From positions 16,128,001 to 16,192,000 of the forward strand of contig NC_073359.2 of the NCBI RefSeq assembly GCF_027580225.2: a DNA stretch of 64,000 nucleotides, read 5' to 3'. This DNA comes from Misgurnus anguillicaudatus. Taxonomy: Eukaryota > Chordata > Actinopteri > Cypriniformes > Cobitidae. The notes below the pieces were generated by a model. It was given only the letters and a program-made list of their open reading frames with translations, was not told the DNA's origin and ran no database searches. Below are positions 47,340 through 60,560 of the stretch, piece by piece (position 1 is the stretch's first letter; each line of letters starts with the position of its first letter). Made by a program: the position numbers and the translations under genes.

Positions 47340-48800
47340 AACAGTAACACTACAATAAAGTTGTATTTGTTAACAGTAAATGCTGTCCATACTTTGGATA
47401 CATAAACTACAGTAACAATGAGCAATGACGTTTTTAGCATTGATAAACCTTAAATTATATACCAACGGTCCCTATTTGACCCATCGCTGGGTTAAAAATA
47501 ACCCATCATTTATAAGAGTCTATTTATTGGTTTATGATATAAACAGAATGGCATTGGGTTTCAGCTCAGTTTATTTCCTGCTCTGTCTGAGGTAAACTGT
47601 TATACATAGCGCTTGCGAATACATGCACACACCATAGATGATCATGTGCCAATACTTAGTCAATATGACCGTTCCCCTTTTGTATCTCTCCAACATTCCT
47701 CTATTTCATTCCTCCTATCACGAGTTACGTCACTGTAATGAACAACAATTGAACTTACAATTTTGATTTTGTAATCCAAGCAACCCAAACATTTAAAATT
47801 TAAGTTAATAAAAGTGTCTCAAAACTAAATCCTTTAATTTTTGCTTCAAATATGATCTATAAAATAATAAAAAAACAGTTTATGTTTATGCACACTACAA
47901 CAGCTTGCAAAGTCATATTTATGTATTAACTGCAACATCTTTTATAGCAATATAATGTCTGAAGAAGCTGTTTAAATAAATATGCATATAAGGAATTTTA
48001 CCTCCAGTGCTTTATGACTTATGCTCTCCTCTCTGTACAGTTGCCTGTCTTTTCACCTGCCTGTAAATTATGTTTGTTTCTATTCTAAATCAGATTTTTT
48101 TTGTGCACGCTTTTCAGCAGGTTTTACTTACTCTGAGGCTACTTACTCTCCGCCTGGATTTGGCCTACCCAATTTCAAAAGCTTCTCATACCCACAAACA
48201 GAGGTGCACATACAAAAGTTTGGTATAATTTTACAGGAAACCCTTTGAAATTACATAAAACACTGTTGAAAGTGCTAAACATGGTTTTATGTGTTGTCAG
48301 TCATCTTCTAAACACAAAAATAAAAAGGTACTTTTTGATGTTTTTTTTTAAAGTCTGTATTTTAAATTGTATAACTCTGGCCCTGAGTGGTAACGAAACC
48401 TGCAGATAGGTTTTTTTTTTTTTTTTTGATTCCAGCAATTGCCAGCATACAGATGAAAAAGGATTTTTTCTCTATCATTATAAATGCAAAAGTTATTTTA
48501 CTCCAACTGATGGGAGGAATAATACCCTTTTTGTATTTAAAAATTCCTAAGAAAGAAATGTTCAATAAAAACTAAATGTGTGATGGCATCTGTGGCTTAT
48601 TTGCTTTAATTTTTGTTGTGATAGTTATTCATTAATCAAGAAATAAATAAGTGATCTGTTTATCTCTTTTAGAATTTGAATCAGGATTAATTACTATTGT
48701 GACAAAAAATTATATTGTCTACACTGACAGCCATTTAAAAGTAGCCATTTTTGCAAGCAGCTAATAATACACTGCAAAACCCTCAGTGTTAAATCTACAC
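47340..48800. other. intergenic, no gene seen
   Basis: A poly-T run at 48411-48427 is the only clear feature. Confidence 0.45.
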
Positions 48801-48805
48801 TCTTA

Positions 48806-49012
48806 GGGGCGGTTTCCCAGACAGGGCTTAAGTCCAAGACTAAAATGCTTGATTGTGCTGTTTTAACTGAATACGTCAAATACACCATTGTTTGTCTGAA
48901 GATGCACCAATAAATGTTTTTGTATGGTATTTTTGTAAAAACAACATAAATGTCCTAATATATCTCAGAACTAGTCCTGGCTTAATCTAAACCCTGTCTG
49001 GGAAACTGCTCC
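48806..49012. mobile_element. GGTTTCCC-family MITE with TTA duplication
   Basis: Begins GGGGCGGTTTCCCAGACAGG, ends CCCTGTCTGGGAAACTGCTCC, flanked by TTA (48803-48805 and 49013-49015). A TWA duplication suggests a Harbinger-type family and helps class the other two copies. Confidence 0.8.
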
Positions 49013-49889
49013 TTATATACTTTATATACACTAAAGATTAGTCTTAAAAAGTAACACACTGATTCAGTGTAAGTTAATGAGATAATAAAATGATGAAGTA
49101 AAAATAATAATGAACACATGCTGTTCATAAATATAATCACTGAAGAAATGATTCATAAGAAGTCACCCTAACAGTGATTAGTTTTACTTTAAGCTGGACA
49201 ATTGGCCCAGGATTTCTTGTATTTAACAGCTAAAGAAGCAAAAAAAAATAAAAAACATTGATTGCTTGTTGATGCGTAGACTATCATAATGTTATAATTT
49301 TCCTAATCATAGGCGTGTTCGGTCATTTTTAGACTTTTAGAATTTTGGACTCTTAACCCCATAATACAGCAGTGTTGTGATGGTTCTGTGAAGAATACAA
49401 AACAATTCACTGATTCAGTGTTAATTTTTAACACACTGGGTGTGGATTATTAACACTGTTCATTTAAAACTGGAGGATGTTTTAGATAAATTATTCACCT
49501 GAGTAGGGACCTATGCTGTGACGTCAGTAAAAAGAGAACATTATATTTAAAAGAAAAAAAATGTTTTTTTAGCATTTTAAAAACGTCTTGGTACTGTTTA
49601 AAATAAATTTAAATAATTGTCTTTTTCAGTCATATTTACATTTTGATATGTTTCTTGTAAAAATATTTCGTCACAATGCACGCGTCTACTTTATAAAGGC
49701 TGTCAATGAAGAAGGATGTTTTCTGCCCCCATAATTGTGTCATCTACTCCATCTACAAGCAGGGGCTAACTGGACCGCGCTAACCTGCCAAACCCTGACC
49801 CCTCAGTTAAATCCGTTCACTCCATCAACGCAGAGAGAAGGGGTCTGAGTGGGTGGGGGGAGTAATCTAAATGGATCACGTGGGATTCC

Positions 49890-50581
49890 GATCTAAGTAG
49901 GCGGTGACGTCGGAGGGCTTCAGTCAGAGGAACGGGGTTAGACCGGTGTTCATTTCAACAGCTGCTTCCCCTCCCACCAGCCCACCCCACATCATTCGGT
50001 ACAATTGTGAACGGAGAGCCTTCGTTTTTTTGTTCCACTTTAGGGCCGTGTTCCGTTCGACGGGTCGCAGAGGGGCCTCGTGCATCCGTTTGCCGTTATT
50101 CCGAGACGAAATAACCGCGGGAGCAGTCACATTCCCATATTTTTCCGCTACTGCTCTGGAGCGATGTCTCCGATTGATTGCAGACCCGAGCGGTGGAATG
50201 CGATGAAATAGACCGGTTGAAGTTCAATATTTCAATATTGCTTCTGTTTGTTTATTAGTGGGGATCGCGAATTCAATAGCAGAAGAAACAAGTAGCCGAC
50301 TCGTTGACAGCACAACGGACATTTAAGGATTCAGCACTGTCAGGGCAAGAGGGATGAAGCCCGAAATGTAGCTCGCTAGACAACAACAAACCCTGACGGA
50401 GTTTTTTTCCTGCACTTACACAACGATGGAAAACGAGGGGACGAGCTTAAGTTCTTGTGAGTGACACGGGTAGAAGTGAACGGGAGGTTTGGCGTCGGTT
50501 TTTGGTGGTGCTGGAGGTAATGATGGCGCGCGGTGCGGGTCTACAGACGGCGCGCATCTTTCCGCTCTCCCACAGAGTGAG
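49890..50581 (+). promoter_or_regulatory. b3galt2: probable promoter and non-coding first exon of b3galt2
   Basis: This stretch is much richer in G, C and CpG than its surroundings and ends in a consensus splice donor (GAG|GTAGGT, cut after 50581). It is the only such place upstream of b3galt2 on the plus strand. B3GALT2 in other vertebrates has an upstream non-coding exon and a single coding exon, which fits. The start site cannot be fixed from sequence. The exon assignment is inference. Confidence 0.5.
50523..50581 (+). other. upstream ORF that would cross the splice junction
   Basis: ATG at 50523 reads MARGAGLQTARIFPLSHRV to the donor. If joined to the acceptor at 60302 it continues for seven more codons and stops at 60321-60323, before the b3galt2 start. 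Such an ORF could lower translation of the main frame. It depends on the predicted splice. Confidence 0.35.
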
Positions 50582-50717
50582 GTAGGTCTCATAATCTATT
50601 GAGAATCTGTTGTTTTGACCATTTTCTCCATTTAATTACTTTTTGCCGTCCACAAAGTATTAACCCTACAGTGCGTACTGAAGAAGAAAGCTACCTCATC
50701 AGTATGAATAACTAATT

Positions 50718-50885
50718 TACCATGGTTTTACTACAAATAAATGATATCACACACAAATCATGGATTTGTTATAGGAACCATAGTTTGATCATGCTTTATC
50801 TAAAATTTCCCAAAAAACATGATTTTGATGAACAGAACTTTTCTTTTACTATAATAAAACCCAAAGTGCATATTTTCGTAAGGGA
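50718..50885. mobile_element. AACCATGGTTT-type MITE, degenerate
   Basis: ACCATGGTTTTACTACA at the left and ATTTTCGTAAGGGA at the right match the ends of the copy at 39242-39452. Confidence 0.55.
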
Positions 50886-51363
50886 TGTGGACACATTTAA
50901 AACTACAATGCAGATGACTACCTCCAAATCCTCAGGGAACTGTCTACACCCGGACTTCTAACTTAAGAGCACATTCCAGATTAAAAATACATGACCCTGC
51001 TCAATGATTCACCCACTCAACTCTCAGATAAAAGAAGTGGGATGGGGGGGTTAATTTAATAGTAGTGTAGTTGGATGAGAAATAAATGTAGGAAGTGCGA
51101 CTGCTAGCAGGTGATGAAGTGGTTTTGGTGAAGTGCCCTGGATTTGGCTAAGCCTTAAGCGGTGAGGCATTTAAGCACCACAGCTGCCCAGCGAGATGGA
51201 CTTTTGCATGCTGACCACCACCCATGGTTTACAACTCTTCTCAAAAGCACTTTATAGCCATGGTTTTAGCAGAAAAAAAGATCATGTTGGCCTGTTTCTG
51301 CATCCCACAAAGCATTTATTGTCAATAAGAGTCTAATCCAGTTGCCTAGGTAATACAATTCTT

Positions 51364-51550
51364 AAAGGGGTAGTTCACCCAAAAATGAAAACCGATCAGG
51401 GCCCCAGTGACTTCCATCGTAAAATAAAAGAATACTATGGAAGTCAATAGGGCCTCTGATCGGTTTGGTTACAAAGATTCCTCAAAATATCTTCCTTTGT
51501 GTTTATCAGAACAAAGACATTTATAGAGGTTTGTAACAACATGAGAGTAG
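51364..51550. repeat. AAAGGGGTAGTTCACCC fish repeat
   Basis: Starts TTAAAGGGGTAGTTCACCCA and ends with TTTGTAACAACATGAGAG, both ends of a very common fish repeat. The centre has a short inverted pair CCGATCAGGGCCC / GGGCCTCTGATCGG. Confidence 0.7.
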
Positions 51551-52631
51551 CAAGCATAGCATTTACATTTAGTATTGTACCCTGGGGTCATTACATGTTA
51601 TTAATGCACCAAAAAGGCAATGTTGCAGTTCATTAAAAAGACTAACGTTGTTCAGAAAGATGCCAAACGTCAACAGATTGTGAGCATAAATCAACAAACC
51701 CATTTGCTATCATCACAGATGAGATGTCACGTTAGTCATTAACCATAATATGACATAAAAACAATCTAAACAACCTGCTAAACTATGCGAGGACTAAGAT
51801 ATATGTTGGCATTTTACATTAGGGTATGATGTAGCGTGTTTAATTTGAACACAATCCTCTGTTAAAGCAGTAGTCAAGGGATAGTATTCATCTGAATCTA
51901 GTAATAAATGACAGATGGTGTGAGAATGAAATGATCTGTGCTTCATCTTCAAAATATGCAATTCACTAAATTCACCTTTCAAAAGAGCAATTTCAAACTT
52001 CTATACAAGGTTTATAAAGTACCCTGGCATTTGACTAATGGATGCAATTACATTCCAGGCACGACCCAAATATTGCTTGTAAGGGTCACGGCGCACACTT
52101 TTAAGAAAACATCGAAATGTGGTGTCAGATTGTGGTGGTATATTCAAACAAATCGCAATAACGTGAACAGTCACAGTGTGAAATGCAAAACTGATGATGT
52201 GTGTTTTCACAGAAGACACACAATGTCGAATTAATCACTCCTCCAGGGAGAATCAGCAGTGTACGTGGAGATTTATTGAATCTGCTACGCATTTGTGGTG
52301 ATTGTACATCGCTTTTATTGCCCTCCATTTATTTAAATTTTAAATGTCAACCATGGTGTTTGTTTATCAGGTTTTTGATTGGCTTGGATATGGTACTCTT
52401 GAAAGGCTGTTTTTCCTTCCTGTTCGCCTGTTGGTAAGGGTCTGCTCAGATTTGACACAAAAACGTAAAGAAAAAGTGTATTTATTAATCATAATCGTTA
52501 TTATGCGTGCCGTTTGTCCCTGACTCATTGTCATTGTGTTTTCTTCACAAATGTGTTACCTCTTACAAAATGAAAACAACACTCACCATTTATCTATTAA
52601 TCTAAAGCCTCTGTTAAAAGAGTCATAGCTA

Positions 52632-54115
52632 GGAATGCTCCGATCAGGATTTTTGCAGCCGATACGATTACCGATTTGTTATCTTCGTGATCGGCCGATA
52701 CCAATACCGTTTTTTCTTTTTAGCTGATATGCAAGCTTGATGACTGTAACTGTTAACATTTTTTTTTAGATAAAATAATACCACAAATGTTGGATTTGTC
52801 ATATTACTTGCAGTAATTGGGTATATTATTGTTTTAATAGAGAATCAAATAAATAACCTCAACAAATATTTATTCTGCAAAGAGATATTTAATATTTCTT
52901 TAAAAAGGTCTCTTAAAAGTGATGAAAATTGAACACTTCACAGTTTAATGAATTAAATAAACATGCATTCGTATGAAGTACAACAGTTCTTTAGTCAAGA
53001 GCAGAGACTGATTTTATTGAATTAGGTTACTGTAGCTTTAAGACGTGATAGAGAGATCGCTCTGTTTACCTGTACTACTGATGACACTCTGCTGTGTGTG
53101 TGCGCACGGCGGGTTTACGCAGACAAGAGCAGCTGTAAGCAAAATGAAAGTTTAAACGGTCAAAACTTTAAAACGCATGCAAATAATACATTTTGGCATG
53201 AGGATGCAATTGTCCGCGATAGATGTGTTGTTAACGCTGTATGATGGGGATGTGAAGACGCGTCGCGCTGCTGACCGGAAAGGCAGAAAGAGAAATCCAA
53301 ATCTGCATGTCGCACATCATAGATATATACACTAGATGTCGCCTTGGGGCTCTGAGCATGCGTCAAAACCGCCGCCATCTTAGAACAGGGGTCTTGTCAT
53401 AGGAAGTATCTAGGTTAAGCTGCCATCTCTGCCTGTACTTCGAATTCATGAACGATGCCGGACTTTTGTGCTACGCATGGATGAAAGGGCTACTAGCACT
53501 ATGCATTACAGTTAGAAAAAGTAAATTTTCATAAAATCAAAATTATTTTTTCCTGTACTAAATGACTGTTGAAACGAACCCAAAGAAAACCAAGAAAAAC
53601 GCGTTCATGATGATTTATGGTGATCTTAATTCTGTTACACCATTGCCTACAATGACGCTGATGCGGGATTCCCCTGTTTCAGGATGGCGGCTCTGTTTGA
53701 CGCATTCGGTCCAATGAACTGCCGTAGCCAAGGCGACATCTAGTGTACATATCTATGGTCGCACATGAGCAACGGGTTATAAAAATGCTTGCACTACGTA
53801 AAAAAGTGTCTCTTATTGCAGCCGCATTCAGGATCCCTATGACAAGTAAACTGATAGATCGGTTCATGAGATCGGCAAATTTAGCGTAGGTAGCAAGGCC
53901 AATTACAATAATATTGCCCCTTAATCTGCACTATCCAACCACGGCACTGACATTTAGTGCAGAGAGAAAGAGAGAGAGAGAAAAGATAATAAACAGCGCA
54001 ATTGAGTTTCAATTTCAACAAACCACCATCATTGCGATCAGTGTTTGCATTTCATCGGCTCAGTTGCATTTTTAAAGGCACACCCAAAATCGGCACAATT
54101 TTGCTCAGGCCTACA
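52632..54115. mobile_element. hAT-like repeat, interrupted and decayed
   Basis: The left end TAGGAATGCTCCGATCAGG followed by TTTTTGCAGCCGATACGATT, and the right part with ATCGGCACAATTTTG, are imperfectly inverted. Flanking duplications are unclear. It contains the 9-bp-duplication element at 53318. Confidence 0.45.
53318..53757. mobile_element. palindromic MITE with 9-bp duplication (Mutator-like)
   Basis: CATAGATAT and ATATCTATG are perfect inverted ends, with imperfect arms continuing (ACACTAGATGTCGCCTTGG near both ends). The flanks are a perfect 9-bp duplication GTCGCACAT (53309-53317 and 53758-53766). Nine-base duplications are typical of Mutator-type elements. No coding capacity. Confidence 0.82.
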
Positions 54116-56575
54116 AAGTGGTAAATTTAACATGCTATAAATAATTATCTGTGGGATATTTTGAGATAAGACTTCACATACGCACTCTGGGAACACCAAA
54201 GACTTATTTTACATCTTAATTTTTTCATAATATTACCCCTTTAACACTGAATAGTCAAAAAAAGGAAAACTGTAAAAAGACACCAGTTACCGTAAAAAAA
54301 AATTTGCGCAGAAACTGAAAAAAGGTGTATTAATTAATCATAATCATTATTATGTGTGATGTATGTCCCAGCCTCATGAATAAATGTCATTGCTAATGCG
54401 TGTCTTCTTTACAAATTTGCTACCTTTCACAAACTGAACACACCGCTCACGGTTTATCTATCAATCAGCAGCCTCTGTTAACACATTGAATAGTCGATAC
54501 TTTGAAATGGGAAAACGGTAACAACACACCAGTTACCGTAAAAAAACACACAAATCAACACCCTTGGGGAGCTGTGTTTGTAAAGCTTTCTGTGTTTTGT
54601 TGTGTATGATGCACAGATTGCAGCGTAGTGTTGATCTCTAATTCTCTATCATATTAACTTTATTTGCAGGTGTTTCCTATTAGATGTCTAATGGTCTCAT
54701 GTTGCTCTTCTAATTGCTGACCGCTGTGGCCACATCTTGCTTGTAATTTCCTTAACTGTATGACATAGGCGCTGGTGTAGCTGAAATCTGAGAAATCTTT
54801 TGTTAGCAAAGCATAAATATTTGTTTACCCCCCTGCTCGTCCAAACAGTGTTTTGTGCTTGACTAAAACAAAAACACATAGCAGCTAGTGAATTCAGCAC
54901 ACAGTGTTCTCTAGTGGGGCTCTCATTACAGGGTATCAAATGGATGACAAAGGGAACCTTTGGAGCATTTCATTCTCTCTGTTTTGAAGTGTGTTAACCT
55001 TTAAAGTAAAGTCAGGCTTAGCCTCTTTCCATCTTACTGTAATTGCCCACACCGGGTGGGCATATTTGGTTGAAAACGTTATCGCCCTCCAATCCAGCTG
55101 TTGCAACAAAACAGACATGCAAACATTTAGGAGGCAGGTAGAAAGAAGGTGCATTTACAAATTGCACAGATTATATCAATCGCAACTCCCAGCACATATG
55201 CTCACTGAATGAACCAGAGCAAAACAAAACCTGTTCTTTATCTCTCGAATAATTCCTCCTCTATTTTTAGATCACCATTACTAGGAGGAGCGGGTTCGAC
55301 AATCTAATAACCCCCAGTGAGCGAGAAAGCAGTGTTTAAGAGAGGAAATTGCTGGCAGGGAGGCATATCCCTCTGGTGCGGTGTTGATAAGTTTAAGGTG
55401 GAGGGTGAATATGGGGGTGAGGCCTGTTATCATTCGCCGCTTCTGGCTGTGGATCCTGCAACACTGCTTGCTGGAGCCTGAAAATTCATTTTGACGGATG
55501 CTTCCCCTCTCTGGCTGTTAAGCGTGCGTCTGGGTGGGGAGGTGGCTTAGACGGCTTCACAAGCAGCAGTGTTCGTGGTGAATGCCATCTTGTGCAAACC
55601 TGCAATTTAAACTCTCACGCAGGGCAGCAAAGGTTAGCTCGTGATATGCAAAGACCCCTGTTAGCAATCTCCCCTATAGCGAGCAAACTAAATTAATAGT
55701 GTCTAGTGGGGTTTGTGACATCATTAAAATGAATAACCTCTTTTGTCCAAATGAATCATGGTTAATTGGTCAAAAAATGAAACATCTGTCATTTCTGGAC
55801 CTGTCATGGCTCCATGTTTTTAAGAAGGCAAAACCAACAAACATTTGTGAAACTGCCTGTGAAAACCGAGCTAAAGTAATTTTTGTGATATTTTTGTTTT
55901 CTGTGTAAAATCATCCTACATAATGTAATAAAAATATAATTTTGACTGAGTGATGACAAAGATTGAAATTAATTATTAAATGTGATGCTCCTATTCTCAT
56001 TATTGGATTATTGAAAAGTATACAAAAGTTTATTATTAAAAAAAGCTATCGCAGGCCTTTGTGCTTGAAACGTCACTACTAACGCTATGCAATTGTTTTT
56101 TATTAATAAACTTTTTAATTATTTTGGAGCTTGCTTGATGTTGCTGACCTTTGCATGTATATAAACTTTTGTCATCAGCCCTATGAGTCCTAAATGTGGC
56201 CGCAATTGGAGACAATTTTTCCTCACAGCTGCTCTTGTCCGCGTACACCCAACGTGCGTGCACACAGCAGCCTGTCATCAGTGCACGAGTACAGAACGAT
56301 CTCTGTCACATCTTAAAGCTACAGTAACCTAATTCATATCTCCTTAAAGCCATTCTATGCATTTTCGGCGTTTTTGTAAAATATTAGAATATATAAAATA
56401 TTAGGCTACTGCATAGTCTACTAAACTACAGATGATGTTAATAGGATAATAAGAAGTTTATTCCAAGTGTAGAGTGCATATAATAATAAAGTACTGCGTT
56501 TGCTAGCTTATAACGTTTTTACATGATTGCAGCTAAATCACAAGTAAACATTACAAAATGCCATGACAAAGTTAA

Positions 56576-56853
56576 AGGAACAGTATGTAGGATTGTGGCC
56601 AAAACTGGTATTGCAATAACAAAACTTGTGGCTAAAACTGGTACTGCAATCACCCAACTGGTGGCCAATACACAACATGACAACATAAACATCAGTCGAG
56701 GGCTGCAACTCCACTTTTTAAATGACAATATCCTGGCCAGACCACTGTTGTCAGTGATATAAGTATTAGAAATGAAAATGGTTTCTAAATGTCTAGTGAC
56801 ATATCAGGGCCATTTTATGATTAATTGATATAAATTTCTTACATACTGTTCCT
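56576..56853. mobile_element. TTAA-flanked MITE
   Basis: AGGAACAGTATGTA and TACATACTGTTCCT are inverted, with TTAA at 56572-56575 and 56854-56857. Confidence 0.85.
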
Positions 56854-56997
56854 TTAATTGTGTACGTTGCATTATTTCATAACGTTGTTCGTTATAATGT
56901 CACTATACATAATTATTGCTATTTATCATTATAGTATATATATATCATAACATACAACATAGACCGCAAACAAGTTTACAAATGAGAGATTTACTTA

Positions 56998-57180
56998 CTA
57001 GTCCATCAACAAGATCGCCAGATCAGCATCCCATCCAGTGCTGTCTTCTAGCTCACGCCAACGAATAAAAACCTGACAGAGTGGGACTCTTGTCCGGTTC
57101 CTAACGCGGTCAGATTCTCTTTTCCTTTTCCTACTCTCTTCCGAACGCGCTTTCTTAACTTTTAAATCGTTTAGCCTCAC
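56998..57180 (-). CDS. element-borne exon-like ORF
   Basis: Sixty residues on the minus strand: a very basic start (KKARSEESRKRKRESDRVR), then TRVPLCQVFIRWRELED and DADLAILLMD. The pattern RNxTRV...RWREL also occurs, broken, in the TTAA element at 41778-42459, so both are probably copies of one exon spread by transposons. The host-gene origin is not known to me. Confidence 0.4.
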   Translation of the reverse strand: MRLNDLKVKKARSEESRKRKRESDRVRNRTRVPLCQVFIRWRELEDSTGWDADLAILLMD

Positions 57181-57220
57181 GTCTCAAATTTGCGCGTGCA
57201 GTTGTTGTTATAGGCTTGAT

Positions 57221-57340
57221 CGACTTCATGCAGCGCTGCAAGAACCGACAGCCGGATGACGTCAAAGTGCCATCTCGGATCATTCTCGCGGTACTTTGAC
57301 GTCATCCGGCGGTCGGTTCTTGCAGCGCCACGCGAAGTCG
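57221..57340. repeat. GC-rich hairpin with two CRE-like sites
   Basis: 57221-57268 is inverted against 57293-57340 with few mismatches, across a 24-base spacer. Each arm contains TGACGTCA, the palindromic cAMP-response element core. It lies in the predicted b3galt2 intron. Confidence 0.85.
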
Positions 57341-57819
57341 AATAAGCCTTACATGTGTGACGTCGTTGCCGTAAAGCAAGTCGTGATTCTCTCGAGATTT
57401 GTCAGGGGCGGTTCTCTCAAGCTTGCATTGGTGGTTTTGCTAGCGGGGTCCTCCCCGAGCTTCAACAGGAGGATGATTCGCCCTACTATGACTTTGTTTA
57501 CCACTGAAATAACTTTGAAGCTGTTATATTAAAGTAAAATAACTGCATAGCGTGTCTTTAAAATCACTCTCTCAAATGCATACAGTAAAGACTGTGAAGT
57601 GTTTTATTTTCATTAACAAGCATAGCCTTTTCCAGGCATATTAAATTGCTCTTTGTAGAAGAAATATTTGTGGTGCTTATTTACTTGATTCTTTCATAAA
57701 ACAATGATATAGGCTACATAATTACTATAAGTAATATAATAAAGGCAACATATGTGGCATTACATTATCTAGAAAAAATGGTAACAGTTAAAGTCATCAA
57801 AGAGCTTGCATATCAGCAT

Positions 57820-57900
57820 GAACACTTAGTATTGGGCAATGGTATGGGCTGATCATAAAGACAACAAATTGGTACTCTGTATCGGCTGCAAAAATCCTAC
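57820..57900 (-). repeat. hAT-like repeat fragment
   Basis: The reverse complement carries AGGATTTTTGCAGCCGATAC, shared with the left end of the repeat at 52632. Confidence 0.5.
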
Positions 57901-60301
57901 ACACGTGTGACTGCACTGGTACAGTAACAAAAAATCACGTGACAACACTGAGTAGCCACTAGTCTTCCCAGAAAAGTAAATCGGCCAGCAAGATGACAAT
58001 TACTAACATGTCTTGTTAAAGAACATCTTGACAGATTGAGATACAACAACTCTCCTAACATCCCTCAGTCAGTCAGTCTCCTGCTCATCATCACAAACTT
58101 AAGCAGCTGCCTCACTCTGATTGTGGTTCTGTTCACGAGCTCAATGTGGGACATACAATTTCATTGGCTCCCTCTGATGTTTGTCACTAATTGAACTGAA
58201 TAGGCTTGTTTGAGATGAGCAAAATCTGCGCAAACCGATCACCGGTGCTCAGAGCGAGATGCATGCAGGTTAGAATTGTGTCCGAGGACGGGTGGGCTTG
58301 CTCTGATGTCATGCTGACGTATGTCAAAAAACTCTCGCGACCGCAAGGCGGATGTGTCAGATTCTGCGTTGACGAAAAGAATAATGGGAAAAGACTTGCT
58401 GACAACACAGCTTAATGCTCATTGGCCCGGGAATGTCAGCTGATGACTTTATAATTCTAAAAACTCCACCTCCTGTAGTAGTTTTTATATTTTTTATATT
58501 TAAATATCTTTTTACTTGTTCTTATGACATTTTATATTTTTAATGAATTCCTTTAAACTTTTGTATTGGTGTTGAATTATTTGTACTGTGAACTGTTTAT
58601 ATTTTACACAGAAACAAATTTGTATTACCTCTAGACTTAGATTACATCCCAACATTTATTAAGTAGCCTTTTCCAGTAATGAACAGTTCACCTTTGTTGA
58701 TTCTCCTTATGAACATCTTAGTGTAAATGGAATTTTAGTTGACTATCTAATCCACGATAAAATCCGCCAACGCCATCTCTTCCATTGCTGGCGTTTGCAG
58801 TCCACAACAGAGCGAGATTCATGAAGTGTCCGGCTTGCCTGCACTTTTTTCACTCCTCCCCTCACTGCAGCCGTCTGGTCTCTTCTAAATTCCAGGCCAA
58901 TTGCAAGCCTAATAGTTTAAAAACTCCCAGTGGGGGCCCCTATAATTCTCACCACCTTTCACCTCATCAGTGAAGGCCCTGAATGTATCTGCAACAATAT
59001 AACTTTTTTCCACACAAATAAAGCGGTTAAAATGATAATTTAGATTGGATGTAAAATGTACATTTTAATGTAATAGTTAAAGAAAATGCATATTGTGCAA
59101 TATTAAAGGACAAAATTGTGTCCCCAAAATTCATGTTGCCAGTTGTGGCTAGAAGAGATTCAGCTACGGCCAAAATCTCATAAAATCTTGCTATTTTCAT
59201 TCTAATTTTACCCCAAACTTAACCCTAACCCCAACATTTCACGGGAGTTAGGCTGCAGCTGTGTCCTATCTATCCAGATCCTCTGTTTTTCAACCTAAAT
59301 CTAACCCTTAACCCAACATCCCGTGAGATTTGGCCATAGCTGTATCCCCTTTAGCCAGAATAGATGTTGCCCCCTTAAGAAAAGGGAGAAATCTGTTTGG
59401 ACTACTTCCTTTGTGTAAAGGTCATTGCAAGTGCTGGTTGATCTGAGGGGTGCATGTTGAGTACATTTTTTCTTATTATCTTAAATTTAGGTACATTTCT
59501 GACAATTTCATGTGTCACAGTGTATAGGTATCTGTTGTGTTATGTTGATAACTTGCAGATCTGACATATTTTAGATTAAAATTGTGATAAATACAATCTT
59601 CATGATTACATTTATCATGATGGCAGCCTATATTTTAAGTAAAGTCTGGATTTGTGCTAATTTGTCTATGGTGTTACTGTTTTTTTCTGGCAACACCACA
59701 GACTCTATAGGAATTCCACAGACATGATACAAAAAAGAAACAAATGTTCATAAGCCTTAATTTAACTGGATATAGCATATTAAACCAATTTTAACTGCTT
59801 GGCAACATAAAATAAAGAATTTTTTTTACAAATATCTGCCTCCCATTTGCCACTCCAATTGCAGAATGACCCATCAACTACTGAAGCCTTTGTATCATTT
59901 GTAATAGTTTGGCTGTAAAGGACAATTAGAGACTGAACCGCTTATAAATTGTATTTGAAAATACCCTTGTCCTATTTCATCATTTTACCTGGCATTTCAT
60001 GGACAATGATTCATTGATTATCATATTACAAATAAATGCAAAAAATATCTTCTTATCAACCAGTCTATGGCAGTACAGCTACATACCTTATGATTCAGCC
60101 ATACTGCATGCATAAACTATATGGACCACTTTTATGATGATATTTTTATAAAGAAAATTTTACATGAACTACTGCTTTAATATTGGTCTGTTATTTGTTT
60201 ATGCAATTTTACTGTGCCATGTATTTATGCATATACTGCTATACAGCACACGGTTCACAACTGTGCATTGTTATTCATTGCTTTTCTTTCTTCCTTCGTA
60301 G

Positions 60302-60560
60302 ATCACATATGCATCAGTCTTAGGAAGCAGTCGTCCTTCAGAAGGGAACTGCCCCAAAGCATGAGTGTCTGTCACTGGCAAGGGTCAGAGAAACGCATTT
60401 CTGCAACTCTCATCAACAGTTTGTCAACCTCTCATAGGTCCACCTAGGGCCCTGAACACACCCATCTGCCAGCTCAGATAACCCTCAGGCTGTTTGCAAC
60501 ACATGTTTGATGTGAGTGGTTGTGACCGCCGTGCTTTGCTAAGCAGCCTCGCTCTACATC
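60302..60560 (+). other. b3galt2: b3galt2 5' untranslated part of coding exon
   Basis: Begins right after a pyrimidine-rich acceptor. Several short upstream ATGs occur (e.g. 60361, 60501), all in other frames or stopped before the main start or overlapping it. Confidence 0.55.

Larger units (their letters stand above)
50582..60301 (+). other. predicted b3galt2 intron 1
   Basis: From GTAGGT at 50582 to the acceptor CTTTCTTCCTTCGTAG ending at 60301. The 9.7 kb contains no convincing exon. It holds several MITEs and hairpins listed separately; the rest (50886-51360, 51550-52630, 54120-56570, 57905-60300) is AT-rich with nothing recognised. Confidence 0.5.
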
